From Scilla litardierei (Eukaryota; Streptophyta; Magnoliopsida; Asparagales; Asparagaceae): a stretch of DNA of 64,000 nt. The notes beneath the pieces are model-generated. The model was not told the DNA's origin. It made no database searches and worked only from the letters and a program-made list of their open reading frames with translations. The stretch lies in contig CM061138.1 of the NCBI GenBank assembly GCA_030789695.1, forward strand, positions 182,567,051-182,631,050, read 5' to 3'. Below are positions 10,389 through 22,527 of this stretch, in pieces (positions within the stretch are counted from its first letter, which is position 1; each line of letters opens with the position of its first letter). The position numbers and the translations under genes were made by a program.

Positions 10389-13300
10389 ATGGCAGGAAGG
10401 CGATTTACCCGTGGTGGTGGTAGCATGCCCCCTCACGACGAGGAGCCTGAGCGGGAGCCCACAAATGGGGAGATGATGCGGATAATGCTACAGATGATGC
10501 AAGTGCAGCAGGGCGTGCTTCTGCAAGTCCAGAATGCTCCAGTTACTCGAGCTGCTCGGGCGATCCAGGATGCCCCTCGCTCTGAGCCAGGAGCGAAGCA
10601 ATTTCGGGAGCTGGGTCCCGCTTATTTTGATGGATCTGAGGGTCCTCTAGCTGCCGATGAGTGGATTTGAAACAATGAGGATAATTTGAAGATGGAGAAG
10701 ATCAGCCCGGCTGGATGGGTTGATTTGGCGAAGAGGCAACTCAAGGATAACGCTCGGAACTGGTGGGATGCGAAAGAGAAGATGTTGGTGGAACCGATAG
10801 CTTGGGCTACCTTTAAGTCCAGGTTTGATGAGGAGTTCTTTCCGAAGGCTGCCAGGAAGGAGATGCTGCAGCGCTTTATTGAGCTGAAGCAAGGGAGCTT
10901 GACGGTGGACCCGTACCACCAAGAGTTCATTAGGCTGAGTCGGTTCGCACCGAAGATGGTGCAGGATGCTGATGAGAGGGCTCAGAGGTTCCGGCAGGGA
11001 CTTGCTTTGGAGCTTCAGAGTTTTGTGTCTTCCTCTGATCTGGACTCTTATCAGAAGGTTCTGGTCGCTGCTAGGAGGCAGGAGTTGAACCTGAGCCAGA
11101 GGAGAGGACATGTTGCTGGAGCTGGGAAGAGGCCTATGGAGCAGGCCAGAGCGGTGGTTAGGCCTGGTTTCAAGCCTAATCAGCCAGCTCAGTTCAAGAG
11201 GCCAGGAGGGCCTAATCTGAAGACTTGCCATTTCTGCGGCAAGCCTGGCCACATCAAGGATCAGTGTAGAAGATTTCTGGGCCAGTGTTTGGTTTGTGGT
11301 GATGCTTCTCATGTTGCGAAGGATTGTCGGCATGCGAATCAGCTGCAGAGAGCACCTGTTGCAGCACAGCCATTGCAGCAGAGAAAGCCTGTTCCTGCTG
11401 GACGTGGAGCAGCTCTTGTTCCACAGAGGCAGGCCTTTCAGCAGGCTTTTCCGCCGAGGAGGCAGGCTTTCCTGATGACCGCTGTAGAGAGTGAGGACGT
11501 GGATGAGGTTATCGCAGGTAACCCTCGACCTAGTCGTTTCTTTCCCAGTTAGTTTTGATTGTTAGATTTTGTTTGGTTGCTTGCACATGATTGTTTGCTA
11601 GACTAGGGCTTGATTGTTAGACTGTTTGTAGGTGTGATTCTGGTTTGCACATTTCCTGCACGAGTCCTATTTGACTCTGGTGCATCGATGTGCATTATTT
11701 CTCGGAGCTTCGTGGAGAAGCATTCCTTGTCGACGTCCCCTCTTTCCAAGAGTTGGAATATCGTCACAGGAAATGGTGTGGTCTCGGTGCATCGTGGTTG
11801 CAATTCTTGCTCGTTGGTGGTTTGTGGACATGAGCTTTACGCTGATTTCATTGTCCATGACATCATCAACTATGATGCGGTCCTTGGGATGGATTGGCTT
11901 GCGAGCTTCTATGCTACGATCGAATGTCGGAGGAAGAAGGTGGTGTTCGAGATTCCCAGACATCTAGTATTTGAGTTCAGCCGGGGTAGCAGTTCGCTCG
12001 GTCCGGTCAGATTTTGGGCCAGGCCGGTGGAGATTGTGGCTATGCAGATGGAGCTGGAGAGGCCAGCAGTTGTGTGTGAATTTGATGACGTCTTCCCCGA
12101 GGAGATGTCTGGGTTGCCATCCGATCAAGCTCTCGAGTTTTCGATTGATCTTATTCCGGGAGCGCAGCCGATTTCGAAGGCGCCTTATCGTATGGCACCT
12201 GCTGAGTTAGAGGAATTGCGGAAGCAGCTGGATGAGCTTTTGCAGAAGGGTTATGTCAATCCCAGTGTGTCTCCGTGGGGAGCACCGGTGTTGCTGGTGA
12301 AGAAGAAGGATGGTTTGCGTCGCATGTGCATGGACTATCGGGAGCTGAATACGGTGACCATGAAGAATAAATACCCGTTGCCTCGCATCGATGATATTTT
12401 TGATCAACTTGAAGGTTCGAGGGTGTTTTCTAAGTTGGATCTGAGGAGTGGCTATCATCAGCTGAAGGTGAGGAAGGAAGATGTTCCGAAGACAGCATTC
12501 AGGACGAAGTATGGACACTACAAGTTTGTGGTTATGCCTTTCGGTGTAACTAATGCACCTGCAGTTTTCATGAATCTGATGAATCTGATTTTCTATGACT
12601 TTTTAGATAAGTTTGTCGTTATCTTTATTGACGACATTCTGATCTATTCTAAGTCGGAGGAGGAGCATGCATCGCACTTGAGGATATTGTTGGGGATTTT
12701 GAGGAAGCATCGTTTGTATGCCATGTTTTTGAAGTGCGAGTTTTGGCTGGATAGCGTTGCTTTTCTCGGGCATGTGGTGACTGGAGATGGTATTTCAGTG
12801 GATCCCGAGAAGATTAAGGCCATCAGAGAGTGGCATGTTCCGCAGTCAGCATCTGAGATCCGGAGTTTCCTTGGACTTGCTGGTTATTATCAGCGCTTCA
12901 TTAAGGACTTTTCTCGTATTGCTGAGCCGATGACCAGATTGACACGGAAAGATGTACCTTTTATTTGGTCGGGTGATTGTGGGAATGCCTTCGGTGTTCT
13001 GAGGGAGAGATTGATGACTGCCCCTATTCTTGTTGTGCCTGATCGCAGTGGAGGATTTGAGATCTTTTGCGATGCTTCTGGCAAGAGTCTCGGTTGTGTG
13101 TTGCATCAGCACGGGCATGTTGTGGCGTATGCTTCGCGTCAGCTCAAGACTCATGAGAAGAATTACCCGACGCATGATTTAGAGTTGGCTGCTGTCGTGT
13201 TTGCGCTCAAGATTTGGAGGCACTTCTTGTTGAGTGAGAAAGTGAAGATCTTCACCGATCACAAAAGCTTGAAGTATATTTTCACTCAGAAGGAGCTCAA

Positions 13301-15024
13301 CATGCGACAACGTCGATGGTTGGAGCTCATGGCGGATTATGAGATCGATTTGCAGTATCACCCTGGCAAGGTGAATGTGGTTCCTGATGCGCTGAGTAGG
13401 CTTCCAGCGGTGATGTTGTTGACTTTGCAGTGGAGATTGCAGCAGGATTTTTGCGAGTCTGGATTTGAGATTGTTCTTCCTGGGGAAGCTTCTCTGCTGA
13501 TGTGTATGCAGATTCAGTCGTCGATTGTGGATCGTATCAAGGCTGGCCAGGCTGGAGATCCGAAGCTGGTGAAGATTCGGGAGCAGGTGGAAGCCGGTCT
13601 GCGGACTGACTTTTTGATTCATGAGGATGGATCACTGAGGTTTGGAGCCAGGCTGTGTGTGCCAGCTGGGGATGTCAGGGAGGAGTTATTGGTGGAGGCA
13701 CACAGTTCGCCATATTCTATGCATCCTGGTGGGACCAAGATGTACAAGGATATTCGTCTGAACTTTTGGTGGCATGGTATGAAGAGGAGTGTGGCTCGGA
13801 GTGTAGCCAAGTGCTTGGTTTGCCAGCAGGTAAAGGCGGAGCATCAGCGTACGGCAGGGTTGCTACAACCGCTTTCGATTCCGGAGTGGAAGTGGCATCA
13901 CATCACTATGGATTTCGTGACTGGACTACCTCGGAGTCCGAAGCAGAATGACACGATTTGGGTGATCGTAGATCGATTGACCAAATCCACGCACTTTATT
14001 CCATTCCGAGTAGGACAGTCCACTGAGGTGCTAGCGAGGAGATATATGGAGGTAAATTCTTTTACTCTCTGTTTCTATTTCCTTTCCTAGTTTAGATAGT
14101 GATGTGACGTGAATCGTGCAGGAGATTGTACGACTTCACGGAGTCCCCGTGAGTATCGTGTCAGACAGAGACACGAGCTTCACATCTCAGTTCTGGCAGA
14201 GTTTGCAGAAGAGTTTGGGTACGCGTCTGAGTTTCAGCACGGCGTACCATCCGCAGACGGATGGCCAGTCCGAGAGGACGATTCAGATCTTGGAAGACAT
14301 GCTGAGGGTGTGCATGTTGGATTTCAAGGGTTCGTGGGAGGACCATCTACATTTGGTGGAGTTCTCTTACAACAACAGCTTCCAGGCGAGCATTGGCATG
14401 GTGCCTTTCGCCGCGCTTTATGGAAGGAAATGTCGATCGCCATTGAGTTGGGATGACGTTGGTGATCGGGAGCTGTTGGGACCTGAGATGATTGTGGAGG
14501 CTGTGGATGTTGTCAGGAACATTCGGGAGAGGTTGAGGATTGCTCAGGACCGTTTTAAGCATTGGTCGGATGCTAAATGTCGTCCTTTGGAGTTTCAGCC
14601 AGGCGACCATGTGTTCTTGAAGATTTCCCCGAATCGTGGTGTGATTCGCTTTGGGAAGCGAGGGAAGTTGAGCCCGCGATACATTGGACCGTTTGACATT
14701 CTGGAGAGAGTTGGCGAGGTAGCCTACCGCTTGGCCTTGCCGCCATCTTTGGAAGGAGATCACAATGTTTTCCATGTGTCGCAGCTTCATCGATACATTA
14801 GCGATCCATCTTATGCTGTGGATTTCTCGGAGATTACCGTTCGCCCTGATATGACGTATGACCAGCAGCCAGTGCAGATTTTAGACAGGCGTCAGAAGTC
14901 ACTTCGGAACAAGGTTGTCAATCTTGTGAGGGTGAAGTGGCGACACGGCTCGCCTGGAGAATCTACCTGGGAGAGAGAGGATGAGATGCGAGAGCGTTAC
15001 CCACTTTTGTTCCCGGACACGTGA
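10389..15024 (+). CDS. gag-pol: G1 Gag-Pol polyprotein with two introns and one in-frame stop
   Basis: I read join(10389..11517, 11632..14051, 14122..15024), 1484 codons including the final stop. Gag has the retrotrans_gag core ([23 protein letters not shown]) and two CCHC knuckles ([14 protein letters not shown] and [14 protein letters not shown]). Protease has LFDSGAS. RT has YPLPRIDD and FIDD (12624-12635). RNase H has [11 protein letters not shown] and [10 protein letters not shown]. Integrase has an H..H..CLVC finger, [16 protein letters not shown] and the Glu in DGQSERT. The C-terminus is a chromodomain ([20 protein letters not shown]). The only lesion I see is TGA at 10668-10670, where G2 reads AGA, consistent with CGA to TGA. 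It could be functional only with readthrough or help in trans. Confidence 0.92.
11518..11631 (+). other. Intron 1 of G1, between Gag and protease
   Basis: 114 bp, GTAACC..TTGTAG. Removing it joins VIAG to [17 protein letters not shown] in frame, the usual continuous chromovirus sequence. If unspliced, Gag ends at the TAG at 11550-11552. G2 has the same intron at 43806-43918. Confidence 0.82.
14052..14121 (+). other. Intron 2 of G1, inside integrase
   Basis: 70 bp, GTAAAT..GTGCAG, between RRYME and EIVRLHGVP. Without splicing the frame ends at 14090, before the second catalytic aspartate. G2 has it at 46339-46409. Confidence 0.82.
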
Positions 15025-15032
15025 GTGTTGGG

Positions 15033-15070
15033 AAATTCCGAGGACGGAATTTTTCTTAAGTTGGGGAGGA
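15033..15070 (+). promoter_or_regulatory. Hairpin and polypurine tract before G1 3' LTR
   Basis: AAATTCCG-AGGA-CGGAATTT (15033-15052), then AAGTTGGGGAGGA directly before the LTR. The purine run is the plus-strand primer site. The hairpin recurs in G2, E2 and G3 with compensated stem changes. Confidence 0.8.
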
Positions 15071-17367
15071 TGTAACGACTGGTTTTCTTGTATTTGGATT
15101 ATCTATATTATATATATGTTTTGGTGGATTTTCTCCTTGTGTGTGGTTTCCATCTCTGTAGCTTTCGTTTTCGTTCGTTTCGTTGTGATTTTCTAGCTTC
15201 TTCCTTAGATCGTTGATCTTGGAGTAAGTCACTCATGACGAACTTCAAATCGCTCGTATTTTAGAGTTAGAGTGATCTTAGAAGCCGTAGGAATCTTCCT
15301 GAAGCTTCGCGCTTCATTTCGGCACTTTTCGTGCACGTTAGTTGGTTCAAGAAGGGGAACCAACCGACTGGATTGAGATCTAGTCGGTCGGCAACTCTTC
15401 TCGGACCGACTAGTTTACGTCAGTCGTTTTTAGCCAAGTTACTGTTTACTCTTAGTCGGTCTAAGAACAACCACCGACCGACTAGATTCGTAACTAGTCC
15501 GTCAGAACTTGCTCTCAGATCGACTAGTTCCTTTGATTAATTTTACCTGAGTTACAGTTTATCGTTAGTCGGTTTATGAACACTCACCGACCGACTAGGT
15601 TGCAAACTAGTCGATCGACAGGCCTTCACAGACCGACTAATTCAATTTCCTAGATTTTATTCCTTTTTCGCTGCTTGCTCTTAGTCGGTCACAGTAGAAC
15701 GACCGACCGACTAGTTCTTAAACTAGTCGGTCAACCGCCCTTCTTTGACTGACTAATCGCTGTCGTAAACCTAGGGTTTGCCCAGCCGCCGCACGAATCC
15801 TATTTAAACCCCCCAATCGTTTTTCTTTCTTCTTTCATTTCTCCTGAGCCTCCTTCTTCCCCAAATCATCATCCATCTTCCTCAAGCCCTTCCTCCTTCC
15901 TCATGAGCCCATCTCCCTCTCCATTTAGGCCGGCCACCATGATTTAGGCCGCCTCCAACCCCAAAAACCCCCAAAACCCCATTTTCTCCAGATTTCTCTA
16001 TCCATTCCAGATCTGAACAGTGGATCCCCGGATCGTTTCTTCCGTCGCCGTGCTTGCTCGGCATCGTTCTTCCGCTAACGATACGCGATCTCCTCCCCGT
16101 AGTTAACATTTTGTGCCGTGCCTTTGTGATCGTCATCGTCGGTATTAGGCAAGTGAAACTTGCCACTTAGGGTTTTGGGCCATGCCTTAGGCCATTTTCT
16201 TGTTGTATGCATAAAAGAGACTAGGTGACGAAATGATACTCGCCTAGGCGTAATTTCATGATCTAGCTTGACAACGAAGCTAGATCCATCATTTATCATG
16301 TTGCATAACTACCATGTCATGTTTCATTTCCATTAACGGTACGTGAATTAATTGTCATGTCATTGCATTCTTTAAATGTTCCCGTGATTGCGTATTGATT
16401 GAGGCTAGGCACCTGCTTTTGGCGGGCACAACCCTACGCCAAAGTGTGAACCTAAAAACAAGCTCTTGTGCGGGGCAACCCTGGCTCATTTACTGAGCAT
16501 CGTGTGCATGGACCCTGGCTTGTTTACATGTGGAAGGGGTAAGGGTTAAGCGGCCATTCAACTGGGAGTCTGCCCGATCAGCAACTTCAGTTGTAAGGCG
16601 TAAACTCTGGAATTGGGGTAGTGTTAAGCGGTCACTCAGTGTGAATGTCCAACAGTTCAGCTATAAGGCGTAAACATCTACAAATAACTTGAAACGTGAC
16701 TAGTGAAAAGATTGAGATTGTTAGTAGCTTGGCTACTCTTGACATGCCATGATGATTGTTTTCTTGTACTTATTGTTACACCATGCCTTACTTGTGCACT
16801 CATACCTTAACTGCCATGTCATGCATACTTTTAGAACTGCTAGGTTGTTTTCCTTTCAGTTTCCTTGCCAAAGTCTTTTAGACTTGCTGACATGTGCCCC
16901 TTTATTCTTTTGGGTGACACATGTTAGATCCTGAGCCTGAGGTCGCTGCTGAGGACGAGGTGTTTGCGGACGCCGAGCCCGAGCCTGTGTTTGACGAGGA
17001 CTTCGTGGACACAGGCGATCAGTCGTATAGACTGTTTGTGTTGTTGTTTAGACTGCTTTTGTTGTCGGTGCGTAGCACCAATACTCTGTTTATGTTGTCT
17101 TTGTTGGCCTTGTCCTGGGCCTAGACTCTTTCTTTTAGCCTGGTGGCTTTTCTGGATGTTGAATATTATTGTGGACAATTTCTGAGATTGGATTGTTTTT
17201 ATATCAGTCTCTCTTTCTTGTTATTATTATTGTTGTTCCGTTTACAGTTACAGGGACCTGCATTAAATTTTAAATTGACGCTTATCAGGCGTGTGGCTTC
17301 ACCGCTCCATGTCTGTGCGGACCTTCTCACGTCTCGCCTCCATAGCTTTAGGAAGTGGGGCGTGACA
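15071..17367 (+). repeat. G1 3' LTR
   Basis: 2297 bp, the same plan as the 5' LTR. The main difference is loss of about 20 bp near 16395. The acidic micro-ORF is at 16921; its TAG has become TAT, so it runs on to 17124 (67 codons). Confidence 0.93.
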
Positions 17368-17372
17368 ATTGC

Positions 17373-18187
17373 GCTCTGCGTCCGCCACCCACCGACCACC
17401 TTCGATCAAGTTGATGGTTTGATGACGCAACACGACGCCAAGTAGACATATGCAGAAAAGGTTAGTCAGGGACGGCTAACTCGGACGTCAATGGATGGAA
17501 GGCAGACGACATCCTGGTATCTGCTCCCCACAAAAAAGTTGGCCACCCTTTCGAGGTCCAACCTCTGAATAAGCTCCAGATTCCTGGGGAGAATCTAGTT
17601 CTCCACCAACTAATCAGTCGTCCCAAAGTCCAGCATGCTGGCTCCTCCCTTCCAATGGCAGAGGGAGGTAGGTGAAATTCACCATGTACCGGCCCAGAGG
17701 ATCGAAACGAAAGCTGATTGAGTAGTAACGCTCGATCAAACTCCGCAGGGATCGGGCCAACCAAAGGAACGGGCAACACAATGGTGCCCCAGGGTCACTG
17801 ATCCAGAATGGGCATCACAGGAGCCTAAGACGTCGAAGGAGTCTCCACCACCCACTGAGGATCGAGAGGGGCGACCCCCATACCCTTCTCCAAGGGATCC
17901 TCCTCCTCCACTCGCCTCCTCTTTCCTAAGTCCTCCTCCCCATGGAAGGGCATCTCTCTCTTCTGGCTGACAGCTTCGATCGGCTCAGCAATGTTAGCAG
18001 CATCGACGTCGACCACCACCTACGGCTCTGAAACCACAACGGAGGCCAAGAGCACAGTAGACCGCACGGGGGCCTGGCTCGAGGCCTTTCTTGAGGAGGC
18101 TCGAGAAGATGGCCTCGAGGTCTGCCTAACCTCGCCCCCCTCAGAAGAAGAGCTTTGATTGATTGGGAGGGGAGATCGAGAGCTCGA
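17373..18187 (-). pseudogene. Antisense ORF of element A, middle segment
   Basis: The minus strand carries a Ser/Pro-rich part (SRSPLPINQSSSSEGGEV), a basic KRRRVEEED stretch that looks like a nuclear localisation signal, and a region with RALLLNQLSFRS. Several stops break it. It continues the coding of 26981-27993 (upstream) and 7517-7926 (downstream) once G1 and C1 are removed. Confidence 0.65.
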
Positions 18188-19499
18188 TGTAGGAGGATAT
18201 GTGCCCATAAGGTAATTTATCCTAATTATACGTCTTGTTCATACTGTGGTACCTATTATTCTAAGTATAAATCGTTCGTATTAAAGTACTTAGATAATAT
18301 CCATAGACTTATAGTTAGGTCCTTACGTATCTAGATAAGATCTCGATTATGAGTAAGTAAGCGACCGAATAGAAATGTAAGTCTTAAACAGTTCGTGGTC
18401 ATAGATGTGTCGAAAACTGGATATCGACACATCGGATAGACCGCTGTGTCTTAGTCTTACCTTAGGGTAATGATGATCTCATAGTCATTCGACTTTGTGA
18501 AGTCGGAGACGAGACACATGTGCTCATTGGAGATTGAGTTCACTGAACGACCAACTTAGAGTTATTAAATGGTTAACTTTAACTGAACTGTCTATAATAA
18601 CTCTAGGGTGATGATATGTTAACTGGTCCTTATGACCTGAAGTCATTTATATAAACATGTGAGCGAACGGTGTAGCCTAGACCCATGACCTAGCTTCGAG
18701 GCTAGGCCTGCTGAAAGATCTTAGGTTGGGTTGCACCTGAAGCTCTCGAGGCGAGTAGATGACTAAGATGGGATTCGTCACTTCCGTTAAAGGGAAGTTA
18801 GTGTTACAGGCTCAGTACGGTCTTTGTGTTAATCCTCGGCCGGGGTACGTTGTAAGAAGTACAACGTGAATACAACAAAGACCGCCGTATATTGACCAAT
18901 GTTGTCTAATAGGGTTGACAGTAAACCATACCCTAGGCCAACAGGAACACAGTCTTGACGAAGGGACTATAGCTAACGGCATTCATCACTGACACATCCA
19001 ATGTAAACCCAACGATTCTTTTGTTAAAGGGTCGATCACGTTATGATGATTCTGAAACAGGGACGACAACTGCTGCTCGTTGTGATCGTCGTCTAGGGGT
19101 TTCAAGCCCCAACCTGTAGTAAGGTCAGGCTGCAGGGTCTCACACCGAGTAGCGTTCGTGTCTTAGTAATAGGAAGATTAATTGAGAGAGAATCATTTGA
19201 TGATATTGAATAGTTAATATTCACAAGTCTAGTTGTGAAAATTAGTCGTAATAGCAATAGGGACAATGTTGCATGTGATGCAACCAAAGATTAAACATGT
19301 TGTAAATTGGTTACGAAAAATTTAGTAGGAAAAAATATATTGGAAAGGGTTACCTGGCTGACGGGATCGTCCCGGTCTAAACACAGGTTTAAACTGCGTC
19401 CAAATCGGAGCTCAAACGAGCCCAGAAACGCGAAAACAGTTCAAGACAAGGTGTGTTAGACCCACTGGGCTAACAAGCCCATCCGCAGAGGCAAACCGA

Positions 19500-19632
19500 G
19501 CGCGGCCCGCTGGCAGCAGCGGGCTCACGCCGCTGCTTGCAGCAGGCCAGCGCCCGCTGCCCAGCGGGCGGTCGGCCCGCCTCTGTTTCATTGGGCGGGC
19601 GCGCCCGCTAAGCCTAGCGGGCGCGCCCGCAA
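19500..19632 (+). repeat. GC-rich palindrome cluster in C1 5' LTR
   Basis: Repeated GCGGGC and GCCCGC words, including two copies of GCGGGCGCGCCCGC separated by 8 nt. The 3' LTR has kept one copy of the last pair, so this part is unstable. Confidence 0.75.
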
Positions 19633-19957
19633 CTTAAGTCATTTTAGGGTTTTTTGAAACCCCAAATGACGGCTACGAAAAGTTGATTTTTGCCCAACTT
19701 TGGGCAATTGTTTGAAGGGTCAAACGAAGTCGAAATTCGTCGCCGTCGGTTCCTACGCGTTCACCATTCGAAGCCCTTCGGATTGATAGCTTATTTGGTG
19801 TCTAAAGTTTAATGAGCGAAGAGAATTAATTCGTTGAAGTTTGCTTTTATGAGAATCTCTCTAAACTTCAAATTAAGCTAAATTAGCTTACTTGAATTTT
19901 CTTCAATTTAGCTAAAGTCCCACATTGCTCGCAACGAAAGAAGGAGTGCCGGCTCCC

Positions 19958-19967
19958 TATATAAATA
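19958..19967 (+). promoter_or_regulatory. TATA box of C1 5' LTR
   Basis: TATATAAATA, followed by a typical pyrimidine-rich start region. The 3' LTR has it at 26354-26363. Confidence 0.75.
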
Positions 19968-20572
19968 GGGCTGCACTCCCTTCGTTGAAAGATGCACCAA
20001 GTCCTCGATCGAGTAGCTCCAGATTTTTTGAGCAAGCTCGATCGGTGACTAAACTATTCTCTCTCTCTTCTTCCTATTCTCCGGAGTAGTCCTAGCAAGA
20101 CTACAAAGGGGGTTTGGATTCGGATCCAGACGTCTAAGATGCGGGTTCTTCTCAAGTGAAACTTTCTACTGCGTGTGATCGTCTTGGAGGCGAAAGTCGG
20201 TTCGGGCGGATCGGTTCGAGGGTGCGAGGCGGCTCAGGCGGATCGAGTCAAGGCAGCTCGACTACGAGGAGCATCAGAAGACGGTGCGGTACATCTTGCC
20301 TGCTCCAGGGCCAAGATTCCGGGTATGTGGTTAAGTAATTTTAGTGTAGATTTAATTTTGTCGCTTTAGTATAGATCTTTCTTGGGATGGTCAGATCCAC
20401 CACAAGTTAGCAAGATCGGGCTAGGTTCTGGCTCCCTTAGAGCCTAGCTAAACAGTTTAGCTAGCTTAAAAGTTTTGTTTTTGTTTTTCCGCTGCGTTTT
20501 AAGCCTCTGTGGTCCGTCCGACTTAGGACGGACACAGATCTGAGCTCTGATGGTCCGCCAAAATCCCAACAG

Positions 20573-20584
20573 TGGTATCAGAGC
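20573..20584 (+). promoter_or_regulatory. Primer binding site of C1 (initiator tRNA-Met)
   Basis: TGGTATCAGAGC, the standard plant iMet site, one base after the LTR. Confidence 0.92.
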
Positions 20585-22527
20585 CACGGTTATGCTATAG
20601 ATCTATTATAGCGATATTTTTAAATCTTTAAATTGCTTAATTTTAACATACGAACTATTTTAGCTTTTTGTTAAAATTAGTTTAAAATTGTTTTGTGTTT
20701 TAAAAATTGTTTTTGCAACACGAAATTTTTTTGGGACAATTTAATTTTATGCGATTAATTTTAAATGGGTCTCTAATGTTTAAATGCTTTGTAAAATTTT
20801 TTTATGACACATAATAATTTTTCAGAGCATTTAAAAGTATTAAAGTTTATGTAACCTTAAGGATATGTTTTTGAAATTTAATTTTTCTTAAGTTACATAA
20901 AGGTTAGAAATTTTAAAACTTTATTTGAAAGCTTTTAAAACAATTTCTAATGATTTTAAAAGTGTTTTAAAATTGCTTTAATGGATATGTACATTAAAAG
21001 AATTTTTTTTTATTTTCATAAGATGTATTGATAAATTAGTTTCTTTTAAATTACATATAGATTTAAGATTATTTATGCGATATTTTAATCTTAGAAATGT
21101 TTGATTAAAATTTTAAGGCCTATGTTTTAAAATTTTCTGATAATTTTATGAAACCTAGTTTTATGTGATAAAATGTTTTGAAACTTTAAATTTTTGATCT
21201 TCGAATTTAATTGTTAAATTTTAAATTTGCGTGTTTCTATTATGTAGATAATTTTAACTTGCAAATCCTCATTGTATGTCACTGAATGAAACTTTTTTTT
21301 ATGCGAATAAATTAGTTGTTTCATTTTCTTTTAATAGACATGATGAATAATGTATTCATGAACCTTTAGGTTAGCCATTAAATGTTTAAAATTTTATGAG
21401 ATGAAATTTTAATAAACTAGTGTCATGCTATGTTTGATAAACAAAACAACATCAAAACCTAATACCAGATTAGGGTAGTCCATTTGATTGTCAATCATTT
21501 CAATAAAACGTTTAAATGATGATTTTCATAAAAGACTATTTTTGAAATATGTTGTAAATGTTTATTAAAATCCTAATTAGATTGGGGTAGCACGTTGAAT
21601 GAATGAACCTTATAGTTGATAAGGACTTAATAAAAATTGTTCAACCAATCCATAAAATTTCGAATTTTAGGATCCACTAGTTGATAAGGATTAACTAGTT
21701 TTCTTTTAAATTAAAAGCCATTTAGTTGTTTGGACGAACATAGAATTGATGAAAACTCCTTCAATGGATCAGATGTCGGTCAATGTGCTTGGCTAAGTTT
21801 GCTGGACCAACCAAGCTAGTCTGGGTACCAAGTGGTCCTAGCTTAGTCAATTCCCTGGCCGCGTCCACTGGACCGCAAGGAGTTGATTCATGACTGTGTA
21901 AGTCTATCGACTATACCTAAGTCAAATACGATAATAATCTTGTTCAAGATAAATCGTAGCCCTCCTTGTTTTAGGAGTTGACAACTGTAAGAAACGGGTT
22001 ACGGTTGTTGAGCTACACTCAAGCCGTGACATGTCAATCTTATAGAAACCGATTTCTTGATTGACATCTTGACCTGACTAAAACCGTTGTCTCATCCTCC
22101 GAGCATCGACGTAAGTCTAACCAAGTATGTAGTCTAAGTCCTGACCCAAACCGACGTGTCGTGCATACACCGAGCGGTGGGGCAAGTCAGGCTAGACACG
22201 AAAATAAGGGTCCGACTAGGCTAGCCATTGTGATCCGGATGAGCACACTCATGATCACAAATGACTAGGAGTAAAATCGATAGGGAATCATAATTAATAT
22301 GATTGACGACGAGTTCGTCTACCGACTGCAGAGTCGGACAACTTGTTGAGACACACTCAAGGTTGTCAGACTCAGGGTAGTCGGATCCCTCTCTCACAAA
22401 TGTTATTATATAATAAATTGTTTATTATTATGGCTTTAATAAATTTAGTGGGAGAATATAGTTTTATTAAAAACCATTAAAACTATACTACGAACATATA
22501 CTGACTAAAGTATCTATAAAATGCAAA
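20585..22527 (+). other. C1 untranslated leader
   Basis: Very AT-rich to about 21700, then mixed sequence up to the gag ATG. No ORF of note. Confidence 0.6.

Larger units (their letters stand above)
7927..17367 (+). mobile_element. G1: near-complete chromovirus (Ty3/gypsy) with 2.3-kb LTRs
   Basis: LTRs at 7927-10243 and 15071-17367 both start TGTAACGACTGG and end GGGGCGTGACA. The flanks 7922-7926 and 17368-17372 are both ATTGC. The single gag-pol gene has two short introns and ends in a chromodomain, which places it near the Tekay/Del chromoviruses. By eye the two LTRs differ at about 65 sites plus one 20-bp indel, a little under 3 percent, so the insertion is young. It interrupts the antisense ORF of element A in the same orientation as A's pol. 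Confidence 0.95.
18188..20571 (+). repeat. C1 5' LTR
   Basis: 2384 bp. It has long internal inverted repeats, for example GGTCTTTGT..ACAAAGACC around 18820-18885, and a GC-rich palindromic part (19500-19632). TATATAAATA lies at 19958-19967. Confidence 0.93.

Noticed and set aside
20573..20595. tRNA-Met fragment
   Set aside because: It is the primer binding site complementary to the tRNA 3' end, not a tRNA gene; no cloverleaf follows.
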